DNA of 64,000 nt, taken from Perkinsela sp. pyNocScin1. Taxonomy: Eukaryota > Euglenozoa > Kinetoplastea > Prokinetoplastida > Perkinselidae. Below, piece after piece: positions 54,250-63,893 of the stretch (position 1 is the stretch's first letter; each line of letters begins with the position of its first letter). Where the stretch lies: positions 248,001-312,000 of the forward strand of contig CAXHTR010000002.1 in assembly GCA_964019655.1 (NCBI GenBank), given 5' to 3'. The notes beneath the pieces were generated by a model that worked only from the letters and a program-made list of their open reading frames with translations, ran no database searches and had not been told where the DNA came from. The translations under genes and the position numbers were made by a program.

Positions 54250-57039
54250 TCATTCACTTTTCAAAGAAGCATTCAGTCGATGCATGAAATCAGTCAGGAT
54301 CGGGTACTTTGCCGCATCGCGCTCCATCGCACGCTTCACACCGTTCGCGTCCCCTGTGATGACCAGCGCTTGCAAGTATGAGGCGACGAGTGTGGACGGT
54401 ATAGCCTCTGCCTGTGCGCTCTCGGCTTCATCTGCGAATGAGACTCGCTTCATTGGCTGCTGCTTCATCGCGAACTCAAGCGCTTCCACCTTGTCCTCCG
54501 CGTATTGCAGCACAACATCTGGGAACCTCGTCACTCGTGCCACGTGCAGGCCGAAGCTCTTGAGCGCCGGCCCTGGCAGCAGCTTGTACGGGAAGTGGAT
54601 CTCGAGCTCGGTGCACGTTGCGGACATATGCACATTCTGCACGAGCGCACCCCGACTGTTGAGATTTGCGTCAAGGAACGTCATTTCGTGGTAGTGCGTC
54701 GAGAGCATCGTGAAGCAGTGCGTCTTCGTTGCGAGCTCTTCGGCAACGGCGTACGCTATGCCGAAGCCGTCGTACGTCGACGTGCCCCGCCCGAGCTCAT
54801 CGATGATGACGAACGAGTCCCGCGTGGCGTTCGACAAAATATGGTTCGTCTCCCGCATCTCTATCATGAATGTGCTGTCGCCGTGGAGGATGCTGTCGTT
54901 CGCGCCGACCCGCGTGAGCACGGCGTCGCGCACGCACAGCTGCGCCGAGGTGCACGGGACGTACGAGCCCATCTGGGCGAGAATGATGGTGATGGCCACC
55001 GCGCGCATCAGCGTCGACTTGCCGCCCATGTTCGGCCCTGTCACTATGAAAACCTCGCCGCTTGGCGTATCAAACGGGTTGCCAAGCGCGTCCTCGCCAC
55101 AGCCGTCAGCATGGACGAACTCGATGTCGTTGCCGACAGCGTCCATCGTCTCGCCGAGAATAAAATGCCGGGCGCCTTCGAGGCGGATCGCAGTCGTGTC
55201 GAACGTGGGCCGGCAGAACGTCTGCCGCGAGCGCACCACCATCGTGCCGAGCGCGCAGAAGACGTCGAGCTTTGAGACGCAGTCGTTGCCATCGTCGAGG
55301 ACGGGCCGGTATGTCCACACGATCTCTAAAAGTTTCGCCTCGAGGGCCTCCTGGCGCGTGGCGTACTCCTGTGAAATAATCTTGAGCGAGGCGTTCAGCT
55401 CCTGCATGGCCGGCGTGACGAAGCGCGTGCAGTCTTTGAGGGTCTGGACGATTTTGAACGCGCTGGTACCACGAATGACCTTGTCGTCTTTTCGCGTGAT
55501 GCGCAGCGCGTAATTTGCGCTGCTGATCGCCTCGAGTTTCACTGTCTTCTCGGTCCAGCCATTCTGCTGTAGAATCTCCCTGTATTCATCCTCAACGGCT
55601 TTGAGCAGCAATGCTCTTTCGTCGTCGAGCCTCTGGAGCGCCTCGTCGAACTGCGGCCGTATGCGCACGACGTGCCCGTAGGGGTCTGCATCCTCAACGA
55701 CCTGAAGAATGAGGCTCGCAAGGCGCTGCAAGGGCTCGCTGAGCCCCTGGACGGGGTTCAGCAGCTCTCCCTCGAGCAGCTCCGCGTGCGGGCCGCTGTA
55801 CGCCTGCAGCACGCCGCAGAGGTCCAGAACGGCGTCGAGGAAGCCCTTGAGGGCCTGCACGTCCTTGAGTGTCGCCTGGCGGCGCTGGAAGCGCTTAAGC
55901 AGCATGTCGACGTCTGGGACTTTGCGCAGCACGCGCGTGACGGCCTCTCTGATGAAGTCATCCTCAACGAACATGGATACCATCTCCTGCCGCTGGAGGA
56001 TCGCATCGATGTCGCGGAGTGGCTGGCTCAGGTAGAAGCGCATGAGTCGAGAGCCCATCTTCGTGTTGCAGTGGTGCTCGAGAATAGCAAACACAGACTT
56101 CTCGTGTGTGCTGTAGGAGCTGTTGAACAGGTGGAGGGCCTCCACGGCGTTCTCGTCGATGGCAGCGCACGTGCCGATTGGCATGCGCTTCAACTTGAAC
56201 TGCTCGTAGTTGCACTCTTCTTGGACGAGGTCGAGGTACGCTATCAGGCCACCGACAACTGCGACCTCTTCGGGGAAATCAGTGAGCCACTGCGGCTGTA
56301 CGAAGCGATGGCTGCACACAGTTTTAACGAGGTGCGTCGCGTTGGATGTCTCCCAGCCGATGTCTGTCGCCGGCATGCCGATAAAGTGTGCATGATGGCG
56401 AGCGACGATATCCTCGAGCCGCCGGCAGTCATCTTCCGAAAGAATGGTGCGCAGCAGGGCTTTCGCGGGTGCTGTGCGGCTCGCCCTCGTGCCCTTGCGG
56501 TCATCGATTTCGACGATGATGTCGCGCGCCTGGGCCGTGAAGAGTAGTGACTTGAGGTTCTGGAACGTGCCCCGCTGGTCGTAGAAGCTCGTGCAACCGA
56601 TCGTCCGCAGAGAAAGGTTTGCGTAGGCACAGAAGATGTGCACCGCGTGCTCATTGATCGCGTCGGGCGACGTGATGCGGAGCGTGAGCGTGGTCGCGTC
56701 TGTGCGAAAGATAAAATCGTCAAAGATTGTTTTGTCCGACGCGAGGCCACGCGTGACGAGCGATTTTTCTGTGTAGACTTCGAGCTGCGTGCTCTCTGGG
56801 AGCGCAGTGCAGAGCGACTCTTTCAGAATGTCCTCGCTGAACTCGACATACTGGCACTTTGCGTCTGACGCGCCATACGCCTCTTTCACCTCGAGGCCGA
56901 GCTCGTCGCACAGCGTGCGTGCTGCGCCTGCAAACACGGCGAACCTATCAGCATTCTCATCAAGGCGGAAAATCCGAAATGCATTCTGCGGCAGTGATCG
57001 CTCAAAATCAGCGAGGGAAAGAAGCGCTTCGTCGTTCAT
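54250..57039 (-). CDS. MSH2: DNA mismatch repair protein MSH2
   Basis: A 929-residue MutS homologue, the usual MSH2 length. The N-terminal domain lacks the Phe-x-Glu mismatch finger, as in MSH2. Core and lever regions include HCNTKMGSRLMRFYLSQPLR and CGVLQAYSGPHAELL. The ATPase has Walker A TGPNMGGKST (about residue 670), MGSYVPCTSAQL, the signature GDSTFMIEM, Walker B VIIDELGRGTSTYDG and STHYHEMT. It pairs with MSH6 or MSH3 to recognise mispairs and loops. The C-terminal helix-turn-helix region is present (FPDVVLQYAEDKVEALEF). All ATPase motifs look intact. Confidence 0.95.
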   Translation of the reverse strand: MNDEALLSLADFERSLPQNAFRIFRLDENADRFAVFAGAARTLCDELGLEVKEAYGASDAKCQYVEFSEDILKESLCTALPESTQLEVYTEKSLVTRGLASDKTIFDDFIFRTDATTLTLRITSPDAINEHAVHIFCAYANLSLRTIGCTSFYDQRGTFQNLKSLLFTAQARDIIVEIDDRKGTRASRTAPAKALLRTILSEDDCRRLEDIVARHHAHFIGMPATDIGWETSNATHLVKTVCSHRFVQPQWLTDFPEEVAVVGGLIAYLDLVQEECNYEQFKLKRMPIGTCAAIDENAVEALHLFNSSYSTHEKSVFAILEHHCNTKMGSRLMRFYLSQPLRDIDAILQRQEMVSMFVEDDFIREAVTRVLRKVPDVDMLLKRFQRRQATLKDVQALKGFLDAVLDLCGVLQAYSGPHAELLEGELLNPVQGLSEPLQRLASLILQVVEDADPYGHVVRIRPQFDEALQRLDDERALLLKAVEDEYREILQQNGWTEKTVKLEAISSANYALRITRKDDKVIRGTSAFKIVQTLKDCTRFVTPAMQELNASLKIISQEYATRQEALEAKLLEIVWTYRPVLDDGNDCVSKLDVFCALGTMVVRSRQTFCRPTFDTTAIRLEGARHFILGETMDAVGNDIEFVHADGCGEDALGNPFDTPSGEVFIVTGPNMGGKSTLMRAVAITIILAQMGSYVPCTSAQLCVRDAVLTRVGANDSILHGDSTFMIEMRETNHILSNATRDSFVIIDELGRGTSTYDGFGIAYAVAEELATKTHCFTMLSTHYHEMTFLDANLNSRGALVQNVHMSATCTELEIHFPYKLLPGPALKSFGLHVARVTRFPDVVLQYAEDKVEALEFAMKQQPMKRVSFADEAESAQAEAIPSTLVASYLQALVITGDANGVKRAMERDAAKYPILTDFMHRLNASLKSE

Positions 57040-57120
57040 TATATGGAAAGAGAAGTTAAAAGTTGACAGCGAGAATTTGTAAATAGGAAATGATTTTACT
57101 ACAAAATGTTGCCTGGGGTG

Positions 57121-60120
57121 CTATCTGCTGATGCGCAGCTCTCCGTCGATGATTCCCATGCCCTGGCGCTTCGCGACGGCGTCGAGCGATTGCCCGTAGG
57201 ACGCGAGAAGGTGGTGGTAGAGCCCGAGGCCCCTTGACCAGGGACGCAGCACTCGCTCGATGAACGTCGGGTGGCAAATAATGTTCCCGTGCCTATCGAT
57301 AGCGATCTCGCAGCCGACGTGCGGGTTATCCATCATGAGGTTGAATCGAGACACAATGTCGCTCTGATTCACGATGCGGAAGGTGTTTGGTACTTTCTCA
57401 TCGTACACATGCCGGAAGCGGGTGTTACCAACGCGCGGCGAGCCAAAGGTGTACACTGTTGGGCTGAGGTTGAATCTCGTAGCGATGGAGTACGCGCAAA
57501 GGTTTGCTATGGCACCACCGAGGCTGTGCCCGGTGATGATGAGCTCCTTACCTTGTGCCCGGGACGGTTGCGCTGTCTTCTTGCGAAACTGAAATTGGAA
57601 CGGCCGAGCGTTCTTAAAAAGCGGCTGCGCAGAGTCATGCAGCACCGGCTGCGGGTAGTTGTCATGACCGTCACTGTCTGATCGCACGCAGTTTAAGTCG
57701 AGCAGCGCCTGCAGCTCGTTGAGTACATCCGTTTCTATCTTCTTCCACAGAATGTTGAAACCGGAGTGAACGCATGGCACAAGGAGCAGATCCAGCATGA
57801 AGTTCTTCGTCCCTTCTTCAATGTTCGATCGCGAAAACTTCATGTCATAGCGCACGTTTTTGCGCGTCGAAGTCCCCCGGAAGGCGATGATGATGCATCG
57901 CTCGTTACTGCAGATAACCGCTTGAACGTCATCGATCAAGAAAGACTTGACGATGGTGAAGCCGAAGCGCTGAATCTCCATCTCGCGAAGTGTTTGCTGC
58001 ATGTTGATACCACGCGGAAAAAGCGGTGCCTCCAAGTTTGCGTGAGCAGGCGTTTTTTCGGTGGTCTTGGGCGTATCGAACGGATTGTTTGAAAATATCT
58101 CTGGTGGGAACATGACGCGCTCATTTTCCAGCACGCTGATTTCCGACCTTGTGTCGTCAGTGTGCGCATCGGAGAGTGCACCCTCTTCTGGAATGCGAAA
58201 GTACACCTCCCAGCTAATATTGAAGCAGTCGATCGCCTTTTCGAGGCAGAAAAAGCCTCGATTCTGCATTCGTGTGAAGTTTGTGAGCGTGATGATATTC
58301 GTGAATCGACGCGCAATTTTTCGCAGCAGGCGCTCGACAAACTGCACCGGGCGAATCTCTGTCTGTTCCTTCGGCCGACTTGCGTTCGTTATTGCCTGAA
58401 TCCTGTCAAACTTTTCCTCTTCATGCCGCGTGTTGAAAAAGTATAGCGAGCCGCCATGGTGGCGCAGCCAACGGTACCACGCGTCAGTCCACGCCACGCG
58501 CTTCCATAGACTGCTCGTTGGCGGTGGTGGCGCATCGTCAGTGTGCCGTGCGGGCGAATACGAGTAGGTGATAATTTGCGTGTAGACAAATGCGATTAGA
58601 AGCTCAGACAGCTGGTGCGATCTGTGAAAGGATATGAGCGAAGCGAGCTGTGCCCCGTGATGGAGAGCGACGGACTGAATGATGCGGTATACGTAGTAAA
58701 GCCACATGACAAAGACAAAGAGGCGGAAAGAGAGCTGCTGTGTGCGCGTCTCAAAGTAAGGCACTTTGTACAGCTTGAAGTAGAGCCGCACGGCGAGCAG
58801 AAAGCCAATCACAAAGTACGTGTACTGCACGACAAGTAGCGTAAAGAGCACCGCCCGTACGAGGTGCGAGCTCTCGTGCAGTGTCAGCTCAAAGTCCTGG
58901 GCGGTCTCGCTCCACGAGGACCGCGAGAGCGAGACTAGGAGGCAGTCGAGCCCAATCATGACGAAAAGCCCACTGACACAGAGAAGATGCGTCTTGTTCG
59001 GAAGTCTCTTTGGGATGAAGCGCGCGCAGTTGACGAGGACAAGGTTCCATGTGAGCACGACGTAGGCGAAGTAATCAGCGATGTGAAACTCCATAAACTG
59101 CAGCAGCTTATTTTTGAAGGAATCCTCTGTAGTGCGGAGCACGCAGCTGATATGGAACGGATTCGCGTATAGAATGAAAAAGCCTTGAAGAATAAGCACC
59201 CAGATCTGCTCAATGAGAACGTCTTTCGACCTGTTTGGGAGAAAGAATTGCACGCCGAGCTTGCTGATGAAAATAACAAGATTGGCAAAGCTAAAAAGTA
59301 AAAGTGCGTATCGCAGGAAAATTCCAAACTTCGTGTAGGACGGCTTTTGGCTGAGATATCGTATTGTGGGGTGCAATGAAGCACTCGGCTCAGTGAAATT
59401 CCCTGTATGCATGGTCAAGGAGAAGTTATCGATGTTGAGCGTGGGTGGAATGTCTACTGGTAAGAGAACAGCCTCACATGCCGTCTCGTCGGCTCTGCAA
59501 CGAAGGGTCCGTGTAACGCTTCGCGCATACAAAACGTGTTTCGTTGTATTTGATCGTTTGCGAGAAAGATGACCATCTATCGTAATGTCAAAGGTCGCTG
59601 GAATCTTTTTACCGCCCTTTTTCTCGATCTGGGCGTCTAGAACAGCATCCTCGACGACATCAGCATACGGATGCACGTGCGAGAAGGCACGGATCGCGTG
59701 TGCATCGGAGAGGCCTTGAGTGCCTCCGTTTGTATGTGCCTCAGCTTCTACCTGCTTGGTTGCTTTATCGATGCTGATCAGAATATGCGGAAATCGGGCG
59801 TATCTCGACGTTGCCAAGCGAGTTGTCTCTGTGTGCCACTGTATTGTGTCTTCAGTGTACGTTGGGACAGCAAACGTGGCTTCTCCAGTGTCCAGCGCTC
59901 GCACCTCCCATTGGGCATGCAGATCAAGCCGAATCATGAGGAGGCCGAAGAAAAGCACACCGTACCACAGCAGTAGCATCATACGAAGTGCGAGTGGCGA
60001 TATTGTCTCAAGGGCAATTTCCATCCGCTTTCGCACGCCGGACTCACTCAGCATTGTGTACTCGGCGACTGAGTCCGTGTCTGTCGGACACTTGTAATAT
60101 CTACGTGTGGAATCAGGCAT
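57121..60120 (-). CDS. Multi-pass membrane protein fused to a class 3 lipase
   Basis: A 999-residue protein. One membrane helix (about 45-63) is followed by a luminal or extracellular region of about 200 residues with possible N-glycosylation sites (NNT-free; NFT, NFS present), then about seven helices (roughly 268-530). This plan resembles Wntless (MIG-14) and related GOST proteins. The C-terminal half is a class 3 lipase: ICSNERCIIIAFRGTSTRKN (oxyanion side), nucleophile elbow LIITGHSLGGAIANLCAYS (Ser near residue 866), TFGSPRVGN, NQSDIVSR with the likely Asp, and LGLYHHLL with the likely His. It probably hydrolyses acylglycerol or phospholipid on the cytosolic side of a membrane. The lipase triad looks intact. 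Confidence 0.8.
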   Translation of the reverse strand: MPDSTRRYYKCPTDTDSVAEYTMLSESGVRKRMEIALETISPLALRMMLLLWYGVLFFGLLMIRLDLHAQWEVRALDTGEATFAVPTYTEDTIQWHTETTRLATSRYARFPHILISIDKATKQVEAEAHTNGGTQGLSDAHAIRAFSHVHPYADVVEDAVLDAQIEKKGGKKIPATFDITIDGHLSRKRSNTTKHVLYARSVTRTLRCRADETACEAVLLPVDIPPTLNIDNFSLTMHTGNFTEPSASLHPTIRYLSQKPSYTKFGIFLRYALLLFSFANLVIFISKLGVQFFLPNRSKDVLIEQIWVLILQGFFILYANPFHISCVLRTTEDSFKNKLLQFMEFHIADYFAYVVLTWNLVLVNCARFIPKRLPNKTHLLCVSGLFVMIGLDCLLVSLSRSSWSETAQDFELTLHESSHLVRAVLFTLLVVQYTYFVIGFLLAVRLYFKLYKVPYFETRTQQLSFRLFVFVMWLYYVYRIIQSVALHHGAQLASLISFHRSHQLSELLIAFVYTQIITYSYSPARHTDDAPPPPTSSLWKRVAWTDAWYRWLRHHGGSLYFFNTRHEEEKFDRIQAITNASRPKEQTEIRPVQFVERLLRKIARRFTNIITLTNFTRMQNRGFFCLEKAIDCFNISWEVYFRIPEEGALSDAHTDDTRSEISVLENERVMFPPEIFSNNPFDTPKTTEKTPAHANLEAPLFPRGINMQQTLREMEIQRFGFTIVKSFLIDDVQAVICSNERCIIIAFRGTSTRKNVRYDMKFSRSNIEEGTKNFMLDLLLVPCVHSGFNILWKKIETDVLNELQALLDLNCVRSDSDGHDNYPQPVLHDSAQPLFKNARPFQFQFRKKTAQPSRAQGKELIITGHSLGGAIANLCAYSIATRFNLSPTVYTFGSPRVGNTRFRHVYDEKVPNTFRIVNQSDIVSRFNLMMDNPHVGCEIAIDRHGNIICHPTFIERVLRPWSRGLGLYHHLLASYGQSLDAVAKRQGMGIIDGELRISR

Positions 60121-60461
60121 TCTTCTATGCGCCCATAGACATTCAAGCCAAAGCGAAAAGAATAAAGAGAAATTTGCTTCTCACTGTAAATTGCACATTC
60201 AATAGTTTTTAAAGATATTCCCGAAAAGAACTGTTCATTTTACATGTAGAACGAGGCTAAATGGGGAGATAGTTCGATAGGCCTCGAAGGCATGCATCCG
60301 AGTATGGAAACATATCATATACTTCAGTTACTAAAAGTTACAGGCAATGTAGCGCCTTCGTGTGTGCACAAGCATAAGCAGTAAGATACACTGCTGTACA
60401 GCTCGATGATGTCCACGTTGGTTAATTCAATGCCGTTCTACTTATATTATAAAAACATGAT
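60121..60461. other. Gap of 341 bp without a recognised gene
   Basis: No open frame above about 20 codons on the minus strand. An imperfect inverted repeat CGAGGC...GGCCTCG (about 60251-60280) could form a hairpin. I see no tRNA or C/D boxes in order. Confidence 0.4.
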
Positions 60462-63400
60462 CTACGGGAGACCGATGAGTGTGAATGCTCCCCACAGCCA
60501 CTGAGAAACGCCCGCCTGAATGCACTCGAGCTGAAATTCACGCACTATTTTCGAGGCCGAGCTATCTGCATCTGAGACATGTGCCGTGGCCATCTTATTC
60601 ACAAGATGTGCTTTCAGCCCGCTTAGCGACGCGCATTCATCAGTACTCAGAAAGTCCTCCAGTGTCACTCTCTGGTTCCGAACGGGTCTGATACCAAGCC
60701 GCTCGAGTGAGCGATCGCATACATCATGAGTGGCTTTGGTGGCACTGGTCTCGCTCCTCGTCGTCCATAGCATGCCAAGCACACGATCAGTGCCTGCGGC
60801 CAGCAGTGCCCTTGTCAGCCCCACTGTCGACTCGTGGATGACTCGATACGTGAAGCAGCTAAACGCGTCGCAGAAGACTGTTTCCCAGCGCAGTCCCTTC
60901 CACTTTTCCACGATAGTTTCGCTTGTTATACGTCCGTCTGAAAGTTCGAACGATCCAGCGAAGTCTTCTCGCATTTCACCAAGCGATGGAATAGAGAGAA
61001 CAGCTAGTCGTGCACTTGTCTCCTGTGCAGCTCCTGTAAAATCACTAGTGCTCCCAACGCGGACATTGCAATAGCCATCGTCTTCCAGATCTTTCTTTTT
61101 ACACTCTATGTGTAGCATTGCATCGTTTGACAGCGATAGCACGTTGTGCGCATACTCGATCTCCCCTCGCTGGGCTTTCCGTGTATGCAATAGGTACAGC
61201 TGTTCGATGCTTGGTATCATGCTGAGTGCATAGCGCTCGACGAGGAACCTTCCCTCGAGGTCTTTGAGAATGGAAAATGGGATGTTTGCAATGAGCCCAT
61301 CAGTGACGATGCATATATTTTCCGCTTGGCCTGCAGAGGCCAGAATATCCTCAAGAGGAGCAAAGAAGTCCGCGTAAAGGCTTTGTATGCACTTGTCGAG
61401 CGTCTCGGGGTGTTTCACATTATGTTTTTCGCTCTTACTGTAAATTGCGTGTGGCAAAAGGGGCATGTCGAGGTCGTCTCCTGCAATAAGGGATCGATAC
61501 AAGCCGCCCTGGCTTGCGAGTGCCTTGCTCGAACTGACTGAGAATTCGATGGGAACAGACTTCCAGTCTTTGAAATCTTTGTGGAGCACGTATGCGTGGA
61601 GCGTTTCGCTCTCGTCCCAAAACATTGAATATGCAATGATGGCATCAATCCCTAAGCTTTCCATCAGCGCATGGACATCAATATAGTAAAACCTGTTCTT
61701 GATGAATGTAGCCACACGTGACTGAATATTGGGAGCCTTATTTTCGATCGCATTTTCTTTTGGAGTCTCTTCGTGCACAGCCTGCTTACTCGGAAGTATG
61801 GTCGCTCGAAGATATTGCGAAATGAGCGGCAAGTGCTTTCCGTCCGCATAGCGAACTGCGCTATACCCATCGTTGAGCAGGCGATACGCAGTTTCGAGGC
61901 CGTCCAGCGAGCGCCACTCTGCCTCACAGCAGCCGACTTTGACCATATAAAGCTGTCGCTCATCGATGGGAACCCCTTCGCAGACGTGGTAGAGCGCCCG
62001 ATTGTAGCGCTCAATAGCTGTACGCAGCAAAACATCACGACACGACGGGTTCTTGCGAGCCTCCGTGACATCGACGTCCGCGAGATTCAGTATAGCCTTG
62101 GCCAGGGACACTGGGTCACTCGTCGCTTCCGCGCATATCCGCTCGCGCTGGTGAAACTCGCGGGCCTGCTCAACCATCAACTGTAATCGACAGATAGCTC
62201 CACAACAACCCAGGCTCTCGAGCAGGCGTGCGTCGTTGCCGAGGCGCTGAACCATGGAAAGCTCTTCCATGAAGTACTTTGCAGCCTGTGCATAGTTATT
62301 TCCTGCTTTGTAGACGTTGCCGAGGCAGCTAAGTGCCTGTGCAGCGCCCTGACTGTCTTCGTGCTCTTGATTAAGCTCAAGCTCCTGCTCATGATAGTGC
62401 ACTGCCATATCGAGGTTACCCCTGAGCAGCTGCACGTGGGCCATGTTGGTGAGCGCCCGCGAGAGCACTGAGTAATCACGGAGTGAGCGTGCGATGGGGA
62501 TATTCTTTGAAAGTATCCTATCAGCTGTCTCAAGATCACCGATGGACAGGTGAGCGAGGCCGAGGTTCGCAGATGTTTCGCAGAGCACGCGGCGATCGCG
62601 CAGTAACTTTGCCATTTCTAAGGTCTTATCGTAGAGGTCGAAGGCCTTTGCATAGTCGCCCATGAGCTCGTGAACAATGCCAAGATGGCTGAGCACGGAC
62701 GCTTGCTGGCTGACGTTTTGCGTTCCCTGTACGAGCGCAAAGGCCTCCTCAAAATAAGGCCGAGCGCGATCAGGCTGTACAAGTGACTCATAGCTCCGGC
62801 CTAGAGCAATGTTGCACCGAATATTCATTTCACGGGCTAGATCGGCCCCAACCTCTGCGCTCTCGACGAATGCCATGACCTGCTCTGCAAAGTCTTGTGC
62901 ACGCTTGAACTCACCCACTTCATTGTAGAGCTCTGCCATCTCGAGAATTCGGGAATGGACTTCAAGGGCCGGCTGTGTGAGCTCTGCAAAGGGAAGTGCT
63001 TCCTGGAGAAGTAAAATGCGCGCAGCCGGGTTTTTACGGGATGCATCGGCTTTTTCGAGAATGCTATGATACTCTCGTCGAAGGTGTAGCGACTCTGCCC
63101 TATCTTTTAGAGTGAGTCGACCAGGGCAGCGTGACTCTTCCTTGGCTGGTTGAGCGGTGGACTCCAAGAGGCTCGCAAACACCTTTGCTTCCGATCGCTG
63201 GCTTTTGCCGCTCGCAGGGTTAGCATCTGATTTTTTCTTACTTTTTTTCTTCGTTATGCAAGGGGCAGTGTCGATCCAGCCAGTACTCTTGGCTTCGTCG
63301 TGCACTGCTTCTGGGATTTCTTTCGCTGAATTATTAGATTTTATTTTACATTTACTTGACGGCATTGGTTTTGTTGCAAGAAGCCGTCTTGGGAGCATAT

Positions 63401-63893
63401 GTACATTTATATCGGTCAACGCGATGTCCTCATCATCAGGAGGCTCGCGTGCCTGGAATAGACTATCACTTGATACACCGATTTCGCAATTATTCATTGC
63501 TTGCATACATGTTTCTGTACCATTAGGCACAATCTGTGTGCTATGAAGTGATATATCCACCGGTGTAATCGATGGCTTTTCAATAGAAGTGGCTTGCTCT
63601 TGCACGATAGCGTCAGGGTGTCTGGCGCCTGATGAGTCATTTGACTGTTTGCTTGGTTCATCCACCTTTTTTTGAGCCTTGACGGACCCTTCCGGTTTTT
63701 GCGCACTGTGGAGAGACCTATCTTCTATTAACTTAGCATTCTTAGGTGAAATATCACGCTTGGGTGTGTCACGTGCTTTTGCTTTCTTTTTCTCCACTCT
63801 CGGAAATCTATTTGCAAGATCTCTTGGTATCACACTTTGATATTCAGCGACCGGGTCGATGTCCTTTCTCGCAAGAGCTAAAAGATCCTTCAT
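60462..63893 (-). CDS. TPR-CHAT protein, probably without protease residues
   Basis: From the first ATG (63893) it has 1143 residues, but the frame stays open to the right edge (64000), so the true start may lie outside. The first 280 residues are low-complexity and Lys/Ser-rich. About 300-720 are tetratricopeptide repeats (SHLGIVHELMGDYAKAFDLY, ANLGLAHLSIGDLETADRIL, SCLGNVYKAGNNYAQAAKYF). The C-terminal CHAT domain keeps VTDGLIANIPFSILKD, VGLTRALLAAGTDRVLGMLW and SQWLWGAFTLIGLP. Where active members have a His in a THG motif this has VLSIPSLG, and the LSAC position reads FCDA. CHAT is a caspase/separase-like peptidase fold. Scaffold or regulatory use is likely here. Confidence 0.75.
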   Translation of the reverse strand: MKDLLALARKDIDPVAEYQSVIPRDLANRFPRVEKKKAKARDTPKRDISPKNAKLIEDRSLHSAQKPEGSVKAQKKVDEPSKQSNDSSGARHPDAIVQEQATSIEKPSITPVDISLHSTQIVPNGTETCMQAMNNCEIGVSSDSLFQAREPPDDEDIALTDINVHMLPRRLLATKPMPSSKCKIKSNNSAKEIPEAVHDEAKSTGWIDTAPCITKKKSKKKSDANPASGKSQRSEAKVFASLLESTAQPAKEESRCPGRLTLKDRAESLHLRREYHSILEKADASRKNPAARILLLQEALPFAELTQPALEVHSRILEMAELYNEVGEFKRAQDFAEQVMAFVESAEVGADLAREMNIRCNIALGRSYESLVQPDRARPYFEEAFALVQGTQNVSQQASVLSHLGIVHELMGDYAKAFDLYDKTLEMAKLLRDRRVLCETSANLGLAHLSIGDLETADRILSKNIPIARSLRDYSVLSRALTNMAHVQLLRGNLDMAVHYHEQELELNQEHEDSQGAAQALSCLGNVYKAGNNYAQAAKYFMEELSMVQRLGNDARLLESLGCCGAICRLQLMVEQAREFHQRERICAEATSDPVSLAKAILNLADVDVTEARKNPSCRDVLLRTAIERYNRALYHVCEGVPIDERQLYMVKVGCCEAEWRSLDGLETAYRLLNDGYSAVRYADGKHLPLISQYLRATILPSKQAVHEETPKENAIENKAPNIQSRVATFIKNRFYYIDVHALMESLGIDAIIAYSMFWDESETLHAYVLHKDFKDWKSVPIEFSVSSSKALASQGGLYRSLIAGDDLDMPLLPHAIYSKSEKHNVKHPETLDKCIQSLYADFFAPLEDILASAGQAENICIVTDGLIANIPFSILKDLEGRFLVERYALSMIPSIEQLYLLHTRKAQRGEIEYAHNVLSLSNDAMLHIECKKKDLEDDGYCNVRVGSTSDFTGAAQETSARLAVLSIPSLGEMREDFAGSFELSDGRITSETIVEKWKGLRWETVFCDAFSCFTYRVIHESTVGLTRALLAAGTDRVLGMLWTTRSETSATKATHDVCDRSLERLGIRPVRNQRVTLEDFLSTDECASLSGLKAHLVNKMATAHVSDADSSASKIVREFQLECIQAGVSQWLWGAFTLIGLP

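Noticed and set aside
60250..60300. tRNA-like sequence with GTTCGAT
   Set aside because: The arms do not fold into a cloverleaf and no acceptor stem pairs.
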